A stretch of DNA of 64,000 nucleotides from RYN-230 sp963837515 (GTDB taxonomy: Bacteria; Actinomycetota; Actinomycetes; Streptosporangiales; Streptosporangiaceae): positions 60,897 to 124,896 of the forward strand of contig CAWINT010000009.1 of assembly GCA_963837515.1 (NCBI GenBank). The letters are read 5' to 3'. The translations under genes were made by a program, and so were the position numbers. This document shows positions 19,057 to 27,520 of this stretch, one piece after another (the stretch's first letter is position 1; each line of letters starts with the position of its first letter). The notes under the pieces were generated by a model. It had not been told where the DNA came from. It saw only the letters and a list, made by a program, of their open reading frames with translations, and searched no databases.

Positions 19057-19150
19057 TCACCCCGGCGGCATCACCCCGGCGGCTCACCCCGGCGGCTCAC
19101 CCCGGCGGCATCACCCCGGCCGCCGGCATCACCCCGGCCGCCGGGCATCA
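19056..19150. repeat. Tandem ~15-bp CACCCCGGCGGC repeats between convergent genes
   Basis: Six or seven degenerate copies of TCACCCCGGCGGCA fill the gap between the cupin and lipase genes. The tract is non-coding and may have a termination role. Confidence 0.7.
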
Positions 19151-20002
19151 CCCGCCGCAGTCGGCGGCGGTGGGCGGCCGGAGTGGGCCGGGGCCGATCG
19201 CGTGCAGCACCATCGCGGTGACCGCCGGGTCCACCGGCAGCCCGGAGTGGGTGATCCGCGCGGCCGGGCAGACCGACTGGACCGGCACGTTGACCGCGCC
19301 GGCCAGCCGGGCCGAGTCCGGCGGGGTCACCGTCTGGTCGCCGGTGCTCCAGAGCGACAGCCAGCCGGGGTGCGACGGCACCGCGGTCGCGGTGAGCTGG
19401 CTGAGCAAGGTGCTGCCGGGCACCAGCTGCTGGCAGGCGGTGGGGCAGGCGCCGGGGACGAATGCCTCGGCGTCCGAGGCGATCTGGGCCCCGTGGAACG
19501 GCGAGCCGAGCGTGACGATCCGGCGGGCCTTGCGCATGCCGCCGTCCTGCCGGGCCCAGATCAGCGCGGCCACGCCGCCCGCCGAGTAGCCGATCACGTC
19601 CACCGACGGGGCGCCCTTGCGCAGCGCCCGGGTCACCGCGGCGTTCAGCACGCCGGCGTCGGTGATGAGGCTGCCGGTGCCGTTGCCGGGCAGCGGCAGC
19701 ACAGTCGCCGGGCGGCCGGTGGCCCGGATCCGCTGGGCCAGCCGGGCCAGCGACCCCGTGTTCCCGCCGTACCCCGGCACCAGGAACACCGGGCCCGGCC
19801 GGTTCTGCGCCGGGTAGGCGGCCCGGGGGCCGGTGCCCGGGGCGCCGCTGCCGCCCGCGCCCGGGCCGCCGCTGCCACCCGCGCCCGGGCCGGCCCGGAT
19901 CGCCACCACCGCGATCACGACGGCCACAGCGGCCACCAGCGCGGCCAGCCCGGCCACGAACGCGCGGCGGCGCGGAGACAGCCGCCCGAACCCGAATGCC
20001 AT
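19148..20002 (-). CDS. Secreted lipase/esterase (alpha/beta hydrolase)
   Basis: The 284-aa protein has a signal or anchor segment (about residues 12-36), a Gly/Ala-rich linker, and an alpha/beta-hydrolase domain starting FLVPGYGGN. The nucleophile elbow is GYSAGG, the presumed acid is Asp in WSTGDQTV, and the histidine lies in ITHSGLP. This is the pattern of actinobacterial class-2-like triacylglycerol lipases. Cysteines in GACPTACQQ, in SVCPA and near the C-terminus suggest disulfides, as expected for export. Confidence 0.88.
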   Translation of the reverse strand: MAFGFGRLSPRRRAFVAGLAALVAAVAVVIAVVAIRAGPGAGGSGGPGAGGSGAPGTGPRAAYPAQNRPGPVFLVPGYGGNTGSLARLAQRIRATGRPATVLPLPGNGTGSLITDAGVLNAAVTRALRKGAPSVDVIGYSAGGVAALIWARQDGGMRKARRIVTLGSPFHGAQIASDAEAFVPGACPTACQQLVPGSTLLSQLTATAVPSHPGWLSLWSTGDQTVTPPDSARLAGAVNVPVQSVCPAARITHSGLPVDPAVTAMVLHAIGPGPLRPPTAADCGG

Positions 20003-20154
20003 CAGGCCGCCCAGGACGCGATGGTCGGCACATGCATGGCCACAAGATACGAGCCGAACCTCAGTGCCCGGTATGAGCCGCCCGCTGCGCCACGCCCATC
20101 ACGGCCCCGGTCGATACACCACCTTGCCGGACGCAGCCATCGGGCGGTTTCATC

Positions 20155-20201
20155 AGCGGTGTGGATTACCCCCCCGATTCGGGGGGGTAATCCACACCGC
20201 T
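20155..20201. repeat. 47-bp near-perfect palindrome with C7/G7 core
   Basis: Two 23-bp arms, reading AGCGGTGTGGATTACCCCCC and on, meet around a single central T at 20178. The site lies between divergent genes (lipase and coxG-like operon), so it is not an ordinary terminator. It could be a large operator, a cruciform or a mobile hairpin. Confidence 0.85.
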
Positions 20202-20353
20202 AACCGATCGCCGCGGTTCAGATTTGCGGCAAGGGGATATTTGGCATCGCAGGCGGCGCACGTACGCTGGCCTAGACCCTCCGCCCACTGCTCGGCCGCC
20301 CCGCTGGAAGGAGCCCTGCTTGTGATCTGCGACTGCACCGGTAGGGGTGCGGC

Positions 20354-21163
20354 GTGCATCTGACCAGTGCGGTCCGGATTGGCCGCCCGGCCCCGGAGGT
20401 GCTCGACGCGTTGCTCGACCCGGGCAAGGTGGCGGCCTGCCTGCCCGGCAGCCGGCTCATCGGCGAAGTCGACGAGGGGACCTACGCGGGCGAACTGCAG
20501 CTGCGGATCGGCCTGGTGGACGCGGTCTACGCGGGCACCGTCCACCTCGACGCGGCCGACCGGGCGGCGGGCACCGCGCAGCTGCGGGCCTCCGGGCAGG
20601 AACGCAGCGGCCGGGGCCGCGCGGACGCCCAGGTCACGCTGCGGGTCGAGCCCCAGGGGGTGACCACCCGGGTACTGATCAGCGCGGACCTGATGCTGCA
20701 CGGTGCCGTCTCGCAGTACGCGGCCGGCGCGATCGGCGACGTGGGACAGCGGCTGGTGGAGCAGTTCGCCGGGAACGTGGAACGGCTGCTGGCCGCGCAG
20801 GCCGCCCAGACCGCCCCGATCTCCCAGGCCGCCCAGACCTCCCAGCCCGCGCAGGTCTCTCCGGCCGTCCAGGCTCTCCCCGGCGGGGCCGTCCCGGAGG
20901 CGGCCGGTGCCGGCCGGGCCCGGGGTGCCGGTCACCCGGCGGCTGGGGGATGGCCGGCGCGGCCCGGCGCGCACCGCGCGCCGCCGCCCGGGCTCGGCTG
21001 GACGGCCGGCCAGAAGCGCACGGCCGCCGTGGCCACGCTGCTCGCGGCGGGAGTGCTGGCCGGCGTGCTGGCGGCCCGGGCGGCCTGGCGGCGGCACGGC
21101 CAGGTGCACACTGACCCTGTCATTCCCCCGCATTTCTGGCCAGAAGGGGCCCGCCATGGCTGA
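20354..21163 (+). CDS. CoxG-like SRPBCC protein with C-terminal membrane anchor
   Basis: The 269-aa protein has an N-terminal CoxG/SRPBCC domain (about residues 1-150; VAACLPGSRLIGEVDEGTYAG). A Pro/Gln/Ala-rich linker follows, then a C-terminal membrane segment (about 225-245). CoxG proteins help assemble or anchor molybdenum hydroxylases such as CO dehydrogenase, but no such enzyme is in the window. GTG 20354 follows TAGGGGTG. It overlaps the permease gene by 8 nt, starting a five-gene coupled operon. Confidence 0.85.
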   Translation: MHLTSAVRIGRPAPEVLDALLDPGKVAACLPGSRLIGEVDEGTYAGELQLRIGLVDAVYAGTVHLDAADRAAGTAQLRASGQERSGRGRADAQVTLRVEPQGVTTRVLISADLMLHGAVSQYAAGAIGDVGQRLVEQFAGNVERLLAAQAAQTAPISQAAQTSQPAQVSPAVQALPGGAVPEAAGAGRARGAGHPAAGGWPARPGAHRAPPPGLGWTAGQKRTAAVATLLAAGVLAGVLAARAAWRRHGQVHTDPVIPPHFWPEGARHG

Positions 21164-22652
21164 CCGGCAGGCGCACGCCGACCCGTCCTACGGGGCCGAG
21201 CTCCGCCCGATGCAGATCGAGGCGAACGGGATCAACGTGATCTCCGACGCGGAGCGGAAGGGCCGGCCCCGGGACCTGTTCTGGCCCTGGTTCGCCGCCA
21301 ACGTCTCCGTCCTCGGGCTGGGCTATGGCGCGTTCGTGCTGGACTTCGGCGTCTCGTTCTGGCAGGCGGTCATCCTCGGGCTGATCGGGATCGTGGTCTC
21401 GTTCCTGCTCTGCGGGTTCATCGCGGTGGCCGGCAAGCGCGGCTCGGCGCCGACCATGGTGCTCGGCCGGGCCGCGTTCGGGGTGCGCGGCAACAAGCTG
21501 CCGTCGCTGATCTCCTGGGTGCTCACGGTCGGCTGGGAGACCGTCCTGATCATCCTGGCCACGCTGGCCACCGCCACCGTGTTCGAGCGGCTGGGCTGGG
21601 GCGGCGGCACCGCGGTCAAGGTCATCGCGCTGATCGTGGTGAGCGCGCTGACCGTGGCCGGTGGCGTGATGGGCTTCGACCTGATCATGCGGATGCAGAC
21701 GGTGATCACCTGGGTGACCGGGATCCTGACCATCGTGTTCATCGCGCTGGTCGCAGACAAGATCCACTGGAGCACGGTGTCGGCCATCCCGGCCGGCTCG
21801 CCGCAGAAGGTCATCGGCGCACTGGTGTTCGTGATGACCGGCTTCGGCCTGGGCTGGGTGAACGCGGCCGCCGACTACTCCAGGTACCTGCCCCGGCGGT
21901 CCTCGACCAAGGGTGTGGTCTTCTGGACCACGTTCGGCTCGTCCATCGCCCCGATCTTCCTGCTGATCTTCGGGCTGCTGCTGGCCGGCTCGTCAGCCAA
22001 GCTGAGCAGCGCCATCGCCGCCGACCCGATCGGGGCGCTGACCAGCCTGCTGCCCACCTGGTTCCTGGTCCCGTTCGCGATCGTGGCGGTGCTCGGCCTG
22101 GTCGGCGGGTCGGTGCTGGACATCTACTCCTCCGGCCTGTCGCTGCTCACCCTCGGCCTGCGCATCCCGCGCTACGCCGCCGCGCTCATCGACGGCACCG
22201 TGATGATCCTCGGCACGATCTACGTGGTGTTCGTGGCGCACAACTTCCTGAACCAGTTCGAGGGCTTCCTGATCACGCTGGGCGTGCCCATCGCCGCCTG
22301 GTGCGGGATCATGCTGGCCGACATCATGCTGCGGCACAAGGACTACTCCGAGCCGGAGCTGTTCGACCGGCGCGGCCGGTACGGCGACGTCCGGTTCGCC
22401 CCGCTGGCCATCATCGTGATCGCCACCGGGATCGGCTGGGGCCTGGTCACCAATACCTACGCCAGCTGGCTGACCTGGCAGGGTTACCTGCTGCAGCCGC
22501 TTGGGCTGGGCGGCAAGACCGGGGCCTGGGCGTTCGCCAACCTGGGTGTGCTGGTCGCGCTGGTCCTCGGGTTCGTGGCCGGGTGGGCGGCGGACATCGC
22601 CGCGGTGCGCGGCCAGGAGTCCGCGCCTTCGCTGGCCCCGGCGGCCGCGTGA
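21156..22652 (+). CDS. NCS1 family purine/cytosine permease
   Basis: The 498-aa membrane protein has about 12 segments and cytosine-permease-type landmarks (GKRGSAPTMVLGRAAFGVRGN, located at about residues 92-112; NAAADYSRYLP; SGLSLLTLGL). It belongs to a different NCS1 branch from the 2861-4426 permease. ATG 21156 overlaps coxG-like and its stop overlaps the next gene (GTGA). The operon context suggests import of a nucleobase or nucleoside. Confidence 0.92.
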   Translation: MADRQAHADPSYGAELRPMQIEANGINVISDAERKGRPRDLFWPWFAANVSVLGLGYGAFVLDFGVSFWQAVILGLIGIVVSFLLCGFIAVAGKRGSAPTMVLGRAAFGVRGNKLPSLISWVLTVGWETVLIILATLATATVFERLGWGGGTAVKVIALIVVSALTVAGGVMGFDLIMRMQTVITWVTGILTIVFIALVADKIHWSTVSAIPAGSPQKVIGALVFVMTGFGLGWVNAAADYSRYLPRRSSTKGVVFWTTFGSSIAPIFLLIFGLLLAGSSAKLSSAIAADPIGALTSLLPTWFLVPFAIVAVLGLVGGSVLDIYSSGLSLLTLGLRIPRYAAALIDGTVMILGTIYVVFVAHNFLNQFEGFLITLGVPIAAWCGIMLADIMLRHKDYSEPELFDRRGRYGDVRFAPLAIIVIATGIGWGLVTNTYASWLTWQGYLLQPLGLGGKTGAWAFANLGVLVALVLGFVAGWAADIAAVRGQESAPSLAPAAA

Positions 22653-23200
22653 GCCGCCCCGCGGGCTGCCTGGCCGTCATCGACATGCAGCGGGTGTTCG
22701 CCGAGCCCGGCAGCCCGTGGCGTGCGCCCCGCTTCGGCGAGATCACCGGGCCGGTGGCCAAGCTGGCCGCGGCCTTCCGGCCGGACGTGGTGTTCACCCG
22801 GTTCATCGCCCCGGACCAGCCCGCGGGAGCGTGGCAGCGCTACTACGAGGCGTGGCCCTTTGCCCGGCAGCCGCCGGACGCGCGCATCTATGAGCTGGTG
22901 GACGACTTCGCCGCGGGAGCGGGTCAGTCGCTGGACGCGGTGACGTTCAGCAAATGGGGGCCGGAACTGGCCGGGCGGGTTTCGGCGGCGGGCGGGCGGC
23001 TGGTGCTGGCCGGGGTGTCCACCGATTGCTGCGTGCTGTCCACGGCGGTGGCCGCGGCCGACGCCGGGGTCGCGGTCGCGGTGGCCGCGGACGCCTGCGC
23101 CGGCGCGACCGACGAGAGCCACCAGCAGGCGCTGGCCATCCTGCGGCTGTACGCGCCGCTCGTCGAGGTGGTCAGCGTGGCTGACATCCTGGACGGGTGA
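22649..23200 (+). CDS. Isochorismatase-family cysteine hydrolase
   Basis: The 183-aa protein has the cysteine-hydrolase triad: Asp in AVIDMQ, Lys in FSKWGPEL and Cys in VSTDCCVLST. Family members hydrolyse nicotinamide, N-carbamoylsarcosine, ureidoacrylate or biuret-like amides. Located between a nucleobase permease and an ADP-ribosylglycohydrolase-family gene, it may deaminate or decarbamoylate a base-derived product. GTG 22649 overlaps the permease stop. Confidence 0.88.
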   Translation: MSRPAGCLAVIDMQRVFAEPGSPWRAPRFGEITGPVAKLAAAFRPDVVFTRFIAPDQPAGAWQRYYEAWPFARQPPDARIYELVDDFAAGAGQSLDAVTFSKWGPELAGRVSAAGGRLVLAGVSTDCCVLSTAVAAADAGVAVAVAADACAGATDESHQQALAILRLYAPLVEVVSVADILDG

Positions 23201-24198
23201 CCACCACGCAGGAACGCGCGGCCGGGGCGCTGTACGGGCTGGCCATCGGGGACGCGCTCGGGATGCCGACCGAGTCGCTCCCGCGGCCGGTCATCGCGGC
23301 CCGATACGGCCCGCTGCTGGACGCTTTCCATCCGGGCGCCGATGACCAGCCGCTGGCCGCGCGGCTGCCGGCCGGCTCGGTCACCGACGACACCGAGCAG
23401 GCGCTGATCCTGGCCGACCTGCTCGTCTCGGGCGGCGGCACGATCGACGAGACCGCCCTCGCGCACCGGCTGCTGCGCTGGGAGGAGGACGTGCGCGCCC
23501 GCGGCCGCCGCAGCCTGCTCGGCCCGTCCACCCGGCGCGCCCTGGACGCGTTGCTCGCCGGGACGGACCTCAGCGAGTCCGGGCGGTACGGCGCGACCAA
23601 CGGTGCCGCCATGCGCATCGCCCCGGTCGGCGTGGCCACTCCCGCCGACGACCCGGACCGGCTCCTCGGGCGGGTCGTCGCGGCCAGCCGGGTGACGCAC
23701 CACACCGGGGTGGCGCTGGCCGGGGCGGCGGCGGTGGCCGCCGCGGTCAGCGCCGGGGTTGCCGGGAGTACCGTGCCGGAGGCGATCCACGCCGCGACGG
23801 CCGCGGCGGCCCGGGCCGCCGGGCGGGGGTACTGGGTGGCCGCCGCCGACGTGGCCGCCCGGATCGAGTGGGCCACCCGGCTGACCGCCCAGCTTCCACC
23901 CGACGAGGCGATCGGCCTGGTGGGCACGCTGATCGGCACCAGCCTGGCCACCCAGGAGTCGGTGCCGGCCGCGTTCGCGTTCGTGGCCGCGGCGCCGGAC
24001 GACCCGTGGCTGGCCTGCCGGATGGCGGCCTCAGCAGGCGGGGACTGCGACACGATTGCCGCCATGGCCGGCGCGGTCGGCGGCGCCTGCCATGGGATCG
24101 CGGCGTTCCCGGAGCGGGCCCGGTCCACCGTGGCGCAGGTGAACGGGCTGCGGCTGGACGAGGTCGCGGCCAGCCTGCTGGCGGTGCGGGCCGGGTGA
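23197..24198 (+). CDS. ADP-ribosylglycohydrolase (DraG/ARH) family protein
   Basis: The 333-aa all-alpha protein has the family's di-metal motifs: GDALGMPTES near the N-terminus, TDDTEQALILADLL, and GGDCDTIAAMAGA near the C-terminus. Classic members remove ADP-ribose from proteins. Several relatives act on small ribosides, and coupling to a PfkB kinase and a nucleobase permease suggests that here. GTG 23197 overlaps upstream; its stop overlaps the kinase start. Confidence 0.9.
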   Translation: MTTTQERAAGALYGLAIGDALGMPTESLPRPVIAARYGPLLDAFHPGADDQPLAARLPAGSVTDDTEQALILADLLVSGGGTIDETALAHRLLRWEEDVRARGRRSLLGPSTRRALDALLAGTDLSESGRYGATNGAAMRIAPVGVATPADDPDRLLGRVVAASRVTHHTGVALAGAAAVAAAVSAGVAGSTVPEAIHAATAAAARAAGRGYWVAAADVAARIEWATRLTAQLPPDEAIGLVGTLIGTSLATQESVPAAFAFVAAAPDDPWLACRMAASAGGDCDTIAAMAGAVGGACHGIAAFPERARSTVAQVNGLRLDEVAASLLAVRAG

Positions 24199-25160
24199 CC
24201 TTCCGGCGCCTGCTGCATCTGGGAAACGTGGTGGCCGACCTGGTGCTGGAGGTGCCGGCGCTGCCGCCGCGGGGCGGTGACGTGCTGGCCGCCGGCTCCC
24301 GGCTCGCGGCCGGCGGCGGGTTCAACGTGATGGCCGCGGCGGCCCGGCAGGGCCTGCCGGTCAGCTACGGGGGCGCGCACGGCACCGGCCCGTTCGGCGA
24401 CCTGGCCCGGGCCGCGCTCCGCGCCGAGGGCATCGAGGTGCTCCAGCCGGCCCTGGCCGGCCTCGACACCGGCGTGGTGGTCACGATGGTGGACGCGAGC
24501 GGTGAGCGGACGTTCGTGACCAGCCCGGGCGCCGAGGCAACGCTGGACGCGGCCGGCCTGGTCCCGGTGCCGGCCGGCCCGGCTGACATCGTGTATCTGT
24601 CGGGGTACGGGCTGGCCCACCCGGCTAACCGCGCCGCCCTCACCGGCTGGCTGGACGGGGTGCCGGCCGCCGCGCTGGTCGTGTTCGATCCCGGCCCGCT
24701 GGTGGCGGGGCTGCCGCGGGATGCGCTGGCCCGGGTGCTCGGCCGCGCCGACTGGCTGACCTGCAACGCGCGGGAAGCGGCCGCGCTGTCCGGCGAGCCG
24801 GATCCGGATCGCGCGCTGCGCGCGCTGACCGCGCGGCCGCCGTGGGCCGCCCGCCGCGGCCAGCGGGTCCTGGTCCGCACCGGCCCGGATGGCTGCATGA
24901 TTGGATATTTCCGAACGGCACCAATCGTGGTTTCTGGATTTCCCCGCACCGCGGTGGACAGCAATGGGGCGGGCGACACGCACACCGGCGTTTTCATCGC
25001 CGCCCTGGCCCGTGGGATGGACGCGGTGACGGCGGCGCGTCGCGCCAATGCCGCAGCAGCAATCTCGGTGACCCGGCGCGGGCCAGCCACCGCGCCGAAC
25101 GCTGATGAGCTGGGACGTTTCCTTTCCGGCCAATCGTGGAATAGCTCTTCCCGTAATTGA
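24195..25160 (+). CDS. PfkB-family carbohydrate (ribokinase-like) kinase
   Basis: The 321-aa sugar kinase has GGGFNVMAAAARQG and the catalytic NGAGDTHTGVF near the C-terminus. It would phosphorylate ribose or a nucleoside, fitting a ribosidase-then-kinase salvage route with the preceding gene. GTG 24195 is set by the GTGA overlap. Codons in the last ~270 nt (about 24890-25160) are visibly more AT-rich than upstream, which may mark recombination. Confidence 0.9.
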   Translation: MTFRRLLHLGNVVADLVLEVPALPPRGGDVLAAGSRLAAGGGFNVMAAAARQGLPVSYGGAHGTGPFGDLARAALRAEGIEVLQPALAGLDTGVVVTMVDASGERTFVTSPGAEATLDAAGLVPVPAGPADIVYLSGYGLAHPANRAALTGWLDGVPAAALVVFDPGPLVAGLPRDALARVLGRADWLTCNAREAAALSGEPDPDRALRALTARPPWAARRGQRVLVRTGPDGCMIGYFRTAPIVVSGFPRTAVDSNGAGDTHTGVFIAALARGMDAVTAARRANAAAAISVTRRGPATAPNADELGRFLSGQSWNSSSRN

Positions 25161-25179
25161 TCAATACGGGGGGAGATCA

Positions 25180-26646
25180 ATGCCGGTACAAACCACGGCA
25201 CGTCCGGCTGGTCGCCGCATATCGGCGACGGCCACGCGTACCGCAACGATGCGCGGGACGGCCGCGAAGAATGCGGCCGGCCCGCGCCAAGCCAGGGCCA
25301 GCGCGAAGTCGGCGGCCCGCCCGACGGCCCCGGCCCGTCCCAAGGCAACGGCGGCCACCGCCGCCCGCAGCACGCCGGCCGCGGCCAAGGCCGTGTCGTC
25401 GGCCGCGCTGAAGGTGACCGCGGCGGCCACCCAGATGGCGTCCGCCGCCACGAAGGCCACCTCCTCGGTGAAGACGATGTCCAAGGCCATGCAGACGATG
25501 AACACCGCCACCCGGACCATGTCCAGCGCCATGCTCGCGATGAATACGGCCACGAAGGCGATGTCGGTCGCGGCCAAGGCGCTGACCAGCGCGGCGATGG
25601 CTGTTCCAGCGGTGAAGGCGCCGGCGGCGCGGGCGGGTTCGGCCCGTACGGCGGCGTCCCGGCCCTCTTCGGCCAAGGCCGGCACGGCCAAGAAGACCAC
25701 GGCCAAGAAGACCACGGCCAAGAAGACCACGGCCAAGAAGACCACGGCCAAGAAGGCCACCGCCGGGAAGGCCACGGCCAAGAAGACCGCCGCCGGGAGG
25801 GCCACGGCGAAGAGGACCGCCGCCGGGAAGGCCACGGCGAAGAAGGGTACGGCGAAGAGGGCCACGGCGAAGAGGACCGCCGCCGGGAAGGCCACGGCGA
25901 AGAAGGGTACGGCGAAGAGGGCCACGGCCAAGAGGACCGCCGCCGGGAAGGCCACGTCGGCCCGGAAGACGGCGGCCACGAAGACCACCGCCAGGGTGAC
26001 CACGGCCGGCCAGAGTAGCGGCAGGAAGACCGCGGCGGCGAAAACGGCGGCGAGGAAGACCGCGGCTCGCCGGTCGGCGGCGGTCCGGTCGGCGGCGGCC
26101 AGCCGGCCCGCCACCAAGCCCGCGGCGCGCCGGGCCCCGTCCAGGACCGGCGCGACGGCAGCCGCCGCCAGCCGGCATCCGGCGGGAGTCACCGCTTCCA
26201 GCCGGGCCACCGCCAAGCCGGCGGCGACCCGGACCCGGACGATGAAGGCGGCCCCGGCCCGGTCGAGGCCGCCCAGGCCCGCGATGTCGCGGCCGGTGAC
26301 CGCCAAGCCTGCCACGGCTCGGCCGGCCGTGAAGCCCGCCGCGTCGCGGTCCATGGCGAGCAAGCCCGCGCCGCGACCCGGGGGCGCGCGCCCGGCCCGG
26401 CCCAAGCCGGGTACCGCGGCCAAGCCGGGTACCGCGGCCAAGCCGGGTACCGCGGCCAAGCCGGGTACCGCGGCCAAGGCCGCGCCGATCGCCACCGCGG
26501 CCAAGTCCTCGCTGCGGCCCCGGGTCACCGCCAAGCCGCGGGTCAGCGTGATGTCCCGGTCAGCCAGCGGGCCGAAGCCGGCCCCGGCCACGGCGGGCAC
26601 GACGAAACCGCGCAGCAGCATGCGGCCCGCCCTGCCACCGGCATGA
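25180..26646 (+). CDS. Histone H1-like, AKT-repeat DNA-binding protein
   Basis: The 488-aa protein is almost wholly Ala, Lys, Thr, Arg, Ser and Pro. It contains four KKTTA units (from about residue 171), three repeats of a TAKRTAAGKATAKKG-type unit, and four PGTAAK units near the C-terminus. A Met-rich, Lys-spaced segment (about residues 90-150) forms an amphipathic-helix-like insert. Such proteins bind and compact DNA. A GGGGGGAGA ribosome site precedes ATG 25180. The opposite strand is also open but encodes only low-complexity hydrophobic shadow. Confidence 0.8.
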   Translation: MPVQTTARPAGRRISATATRTATMRGTAAKNAAGPRQARASAKSAARPTAPARPKATAATAARSTPAAAKAVSSAALKVTAAATQMASAATKATSSVKTMSKAMQTMNTATRTMSSAMLAMNTATKAMSVAAKALTSAAMAVPAVKAPAARAGSARTAASRPSSAKAGTAKKTTAKKTTAKKTTAKKTTAKKATAGKATAKKTAAGRATAKRTAAGKATAKKGTAKRATAKRTAAGKATAKKGTAKRATAKRTAAGKATSARKTAATKTTARVTTAGQSSGRKTAAAKTAARKTAARRSAAVRSAAASRPATKPAARRAPSRTGATAAAASRHPAGVTASSRATAKPAATRTRTMKAAPARSRPPRPAMSRPVTAKPATARPAVKPAASRSMASKPAPRPGGARPARPKPGTAAKPGTAAKPGTAAKPGTAAKAAPIATAAKSSLRPRVTAKPRVSVMSRSASGPKPAPATAGTTKPRSSMRPALPPA

Positions 26647-26703
26647 GAGGCCGGGCATGACAGCCAGGCCGGGCATCCGCCAGGCCGGCTCGCCAGGCCG
26701 GGC

Positions 26704-26811
26704 ATGGGCAACGGGACCACGCCCGCTCCGGCCTCCGCCACCGCGGGCGCGATGTCCGGTGCCCAGGGTCTCGACCGGCATAAGGACCTGCTGGCTGAGC
26801 TGATCCGGTGA
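26704..26811 (+). CDS. Possible 35-aa small protein
   Basis: The ATG at 26704 starts a 35-codon frame in the same frame as the histone-like gene, 57 nt after its stop. The Ala/Thr/Pro-rich start gives way to GLDRHKDLLAELIR, which looks like a real helix rather than noise. No family recognised. It could also be a readthrough extension. Confidence 0.3.
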   Translation: MGNGTTPAPASATAGAMSGAQGLDRHKDLLAELIR

Positions 26812-26922
26812 CGCGGTCCGAGTGCTGACCGTCCGGTCCGGGGAGCGTCCGCACGTCAGGCGGCGCCGCGGACGTCCCCCGGTTATCCGGGTGGCGGCGT
26901 CTGTAGCTCAGCGCCGCCCGGA

Positions 26923-26954
26923 GGCCGGGGAAGGCTGTACAGCCCTCCCCGGCC
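26923..26954. terminator. Strong hairpin terminator
   Basis: Stem GGCCGGGGA/TCCCCGGCC encloses a second stem GGCTG/CAGCC with a TA loop. It follows the histone-like gene region and likely ends its transcript. Confidence 0.65.
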
Positions 26955-27037
26955 ACCGCATGCCGCGCCGTTCAGCTTACCGGCGCCACCACTGTGGATA
27001 CCCATCTGACCTGGGCCAGTAAGGCTTTCGTAACAGG

Positions 27038-27395
27038 TCAGCCGCGGGTGCCGACCGCGGTCCCCGCCGCCCGGGCCTGCAGCACGAGTTGCTGCGCCCC
27101 CAGGGTCAGGCCGAGATGCAGCAGGGTGGCCGCCTGGATGGCCGCCGCCGCGCCGCCGTGCAGGCCCACGGCGAACGTCACGTGGCTACCAGCCGAGACC
27201 AGCCACAACGCTGCGGTGAGCCAGGTGCCCCTGGCGGACCAGCTGACCGCCACGGTGCCACAGCCGGACGGTCATCGCCGGCAGCGCGCCGAGCAGGACG
27301 CTCGCGGCCAGGCTGGCCGCGGGAAAGCCAAAGGCGGTGTCTCCCCAGGCCTGGTCCCGGACGGCCTGCGAAGCCATGACCGCCACGTTAGGCAC
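27038..27395 (-). pseudogene. Small membrane protein, probably frameshifted
   Basis: Two adjacent minus-strand frames together make one plausible ~115-aa membrane protein. The first part (MASQAVRDQAWGDTAFGFPA then a hydrophobic segment) is followed, in a shifted frame from about 27255, by two more hydrophobic segments (WLTAALWLVSAGSHVTFAVG and beyond). Neither alone looks complete. Family unknown. Evidence is only hydrophobicity and continuity. Confidence 0.4.
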
Positions 27396-27520
27396 GTCCC
27401 GAGCCGGCCGCGAAGTCCCCCTGTCACGGGTCGCCCATGACGAGTGTCAGCCGCGGGTCACTCCCCGTCCCCGCTGGCCGAAGCGGGGACTGCGCACCCG
27501 CGGCCACCCCTGGGTGGGTC

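Larger units (their letters stand above)
26647..27037. other. Intergenic stretch after histone-like gene
   Basis: It holds a possible 35-aa ORF (26704-26811) and a strong hairpin (26923-26954), both listed separately. No other gene is supported. A GTAGCTCAG string near 26902 resembles a tRNA D-arm but no tRNA can be folded. Confidence 0.5.

Noticed and set aside
25681..25960. Direct repeats as a CRISPR or satellite array
   Set aside because: They encode KKTTA/AGKATAKK units in frame within the histone-like protein.
25161..26741. 526-aa hydrophobic minus-strand ORF opposite the histone-like gene
   Set aside because: It is the mirror of Ala/Lys/Thr codon repeats and gives low-complexity Val/Leu/Phe repeats; the plus strand has a good ribosome site and a known protein type.
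26895..26990. Possible tRNA (contains GTAGCTCAG and later a CCACCA-like end)
   Set aside because: No acceptor, anticodon and T-arm stems can be paired in the right spacing; the area instead forms a terminator hairpin.
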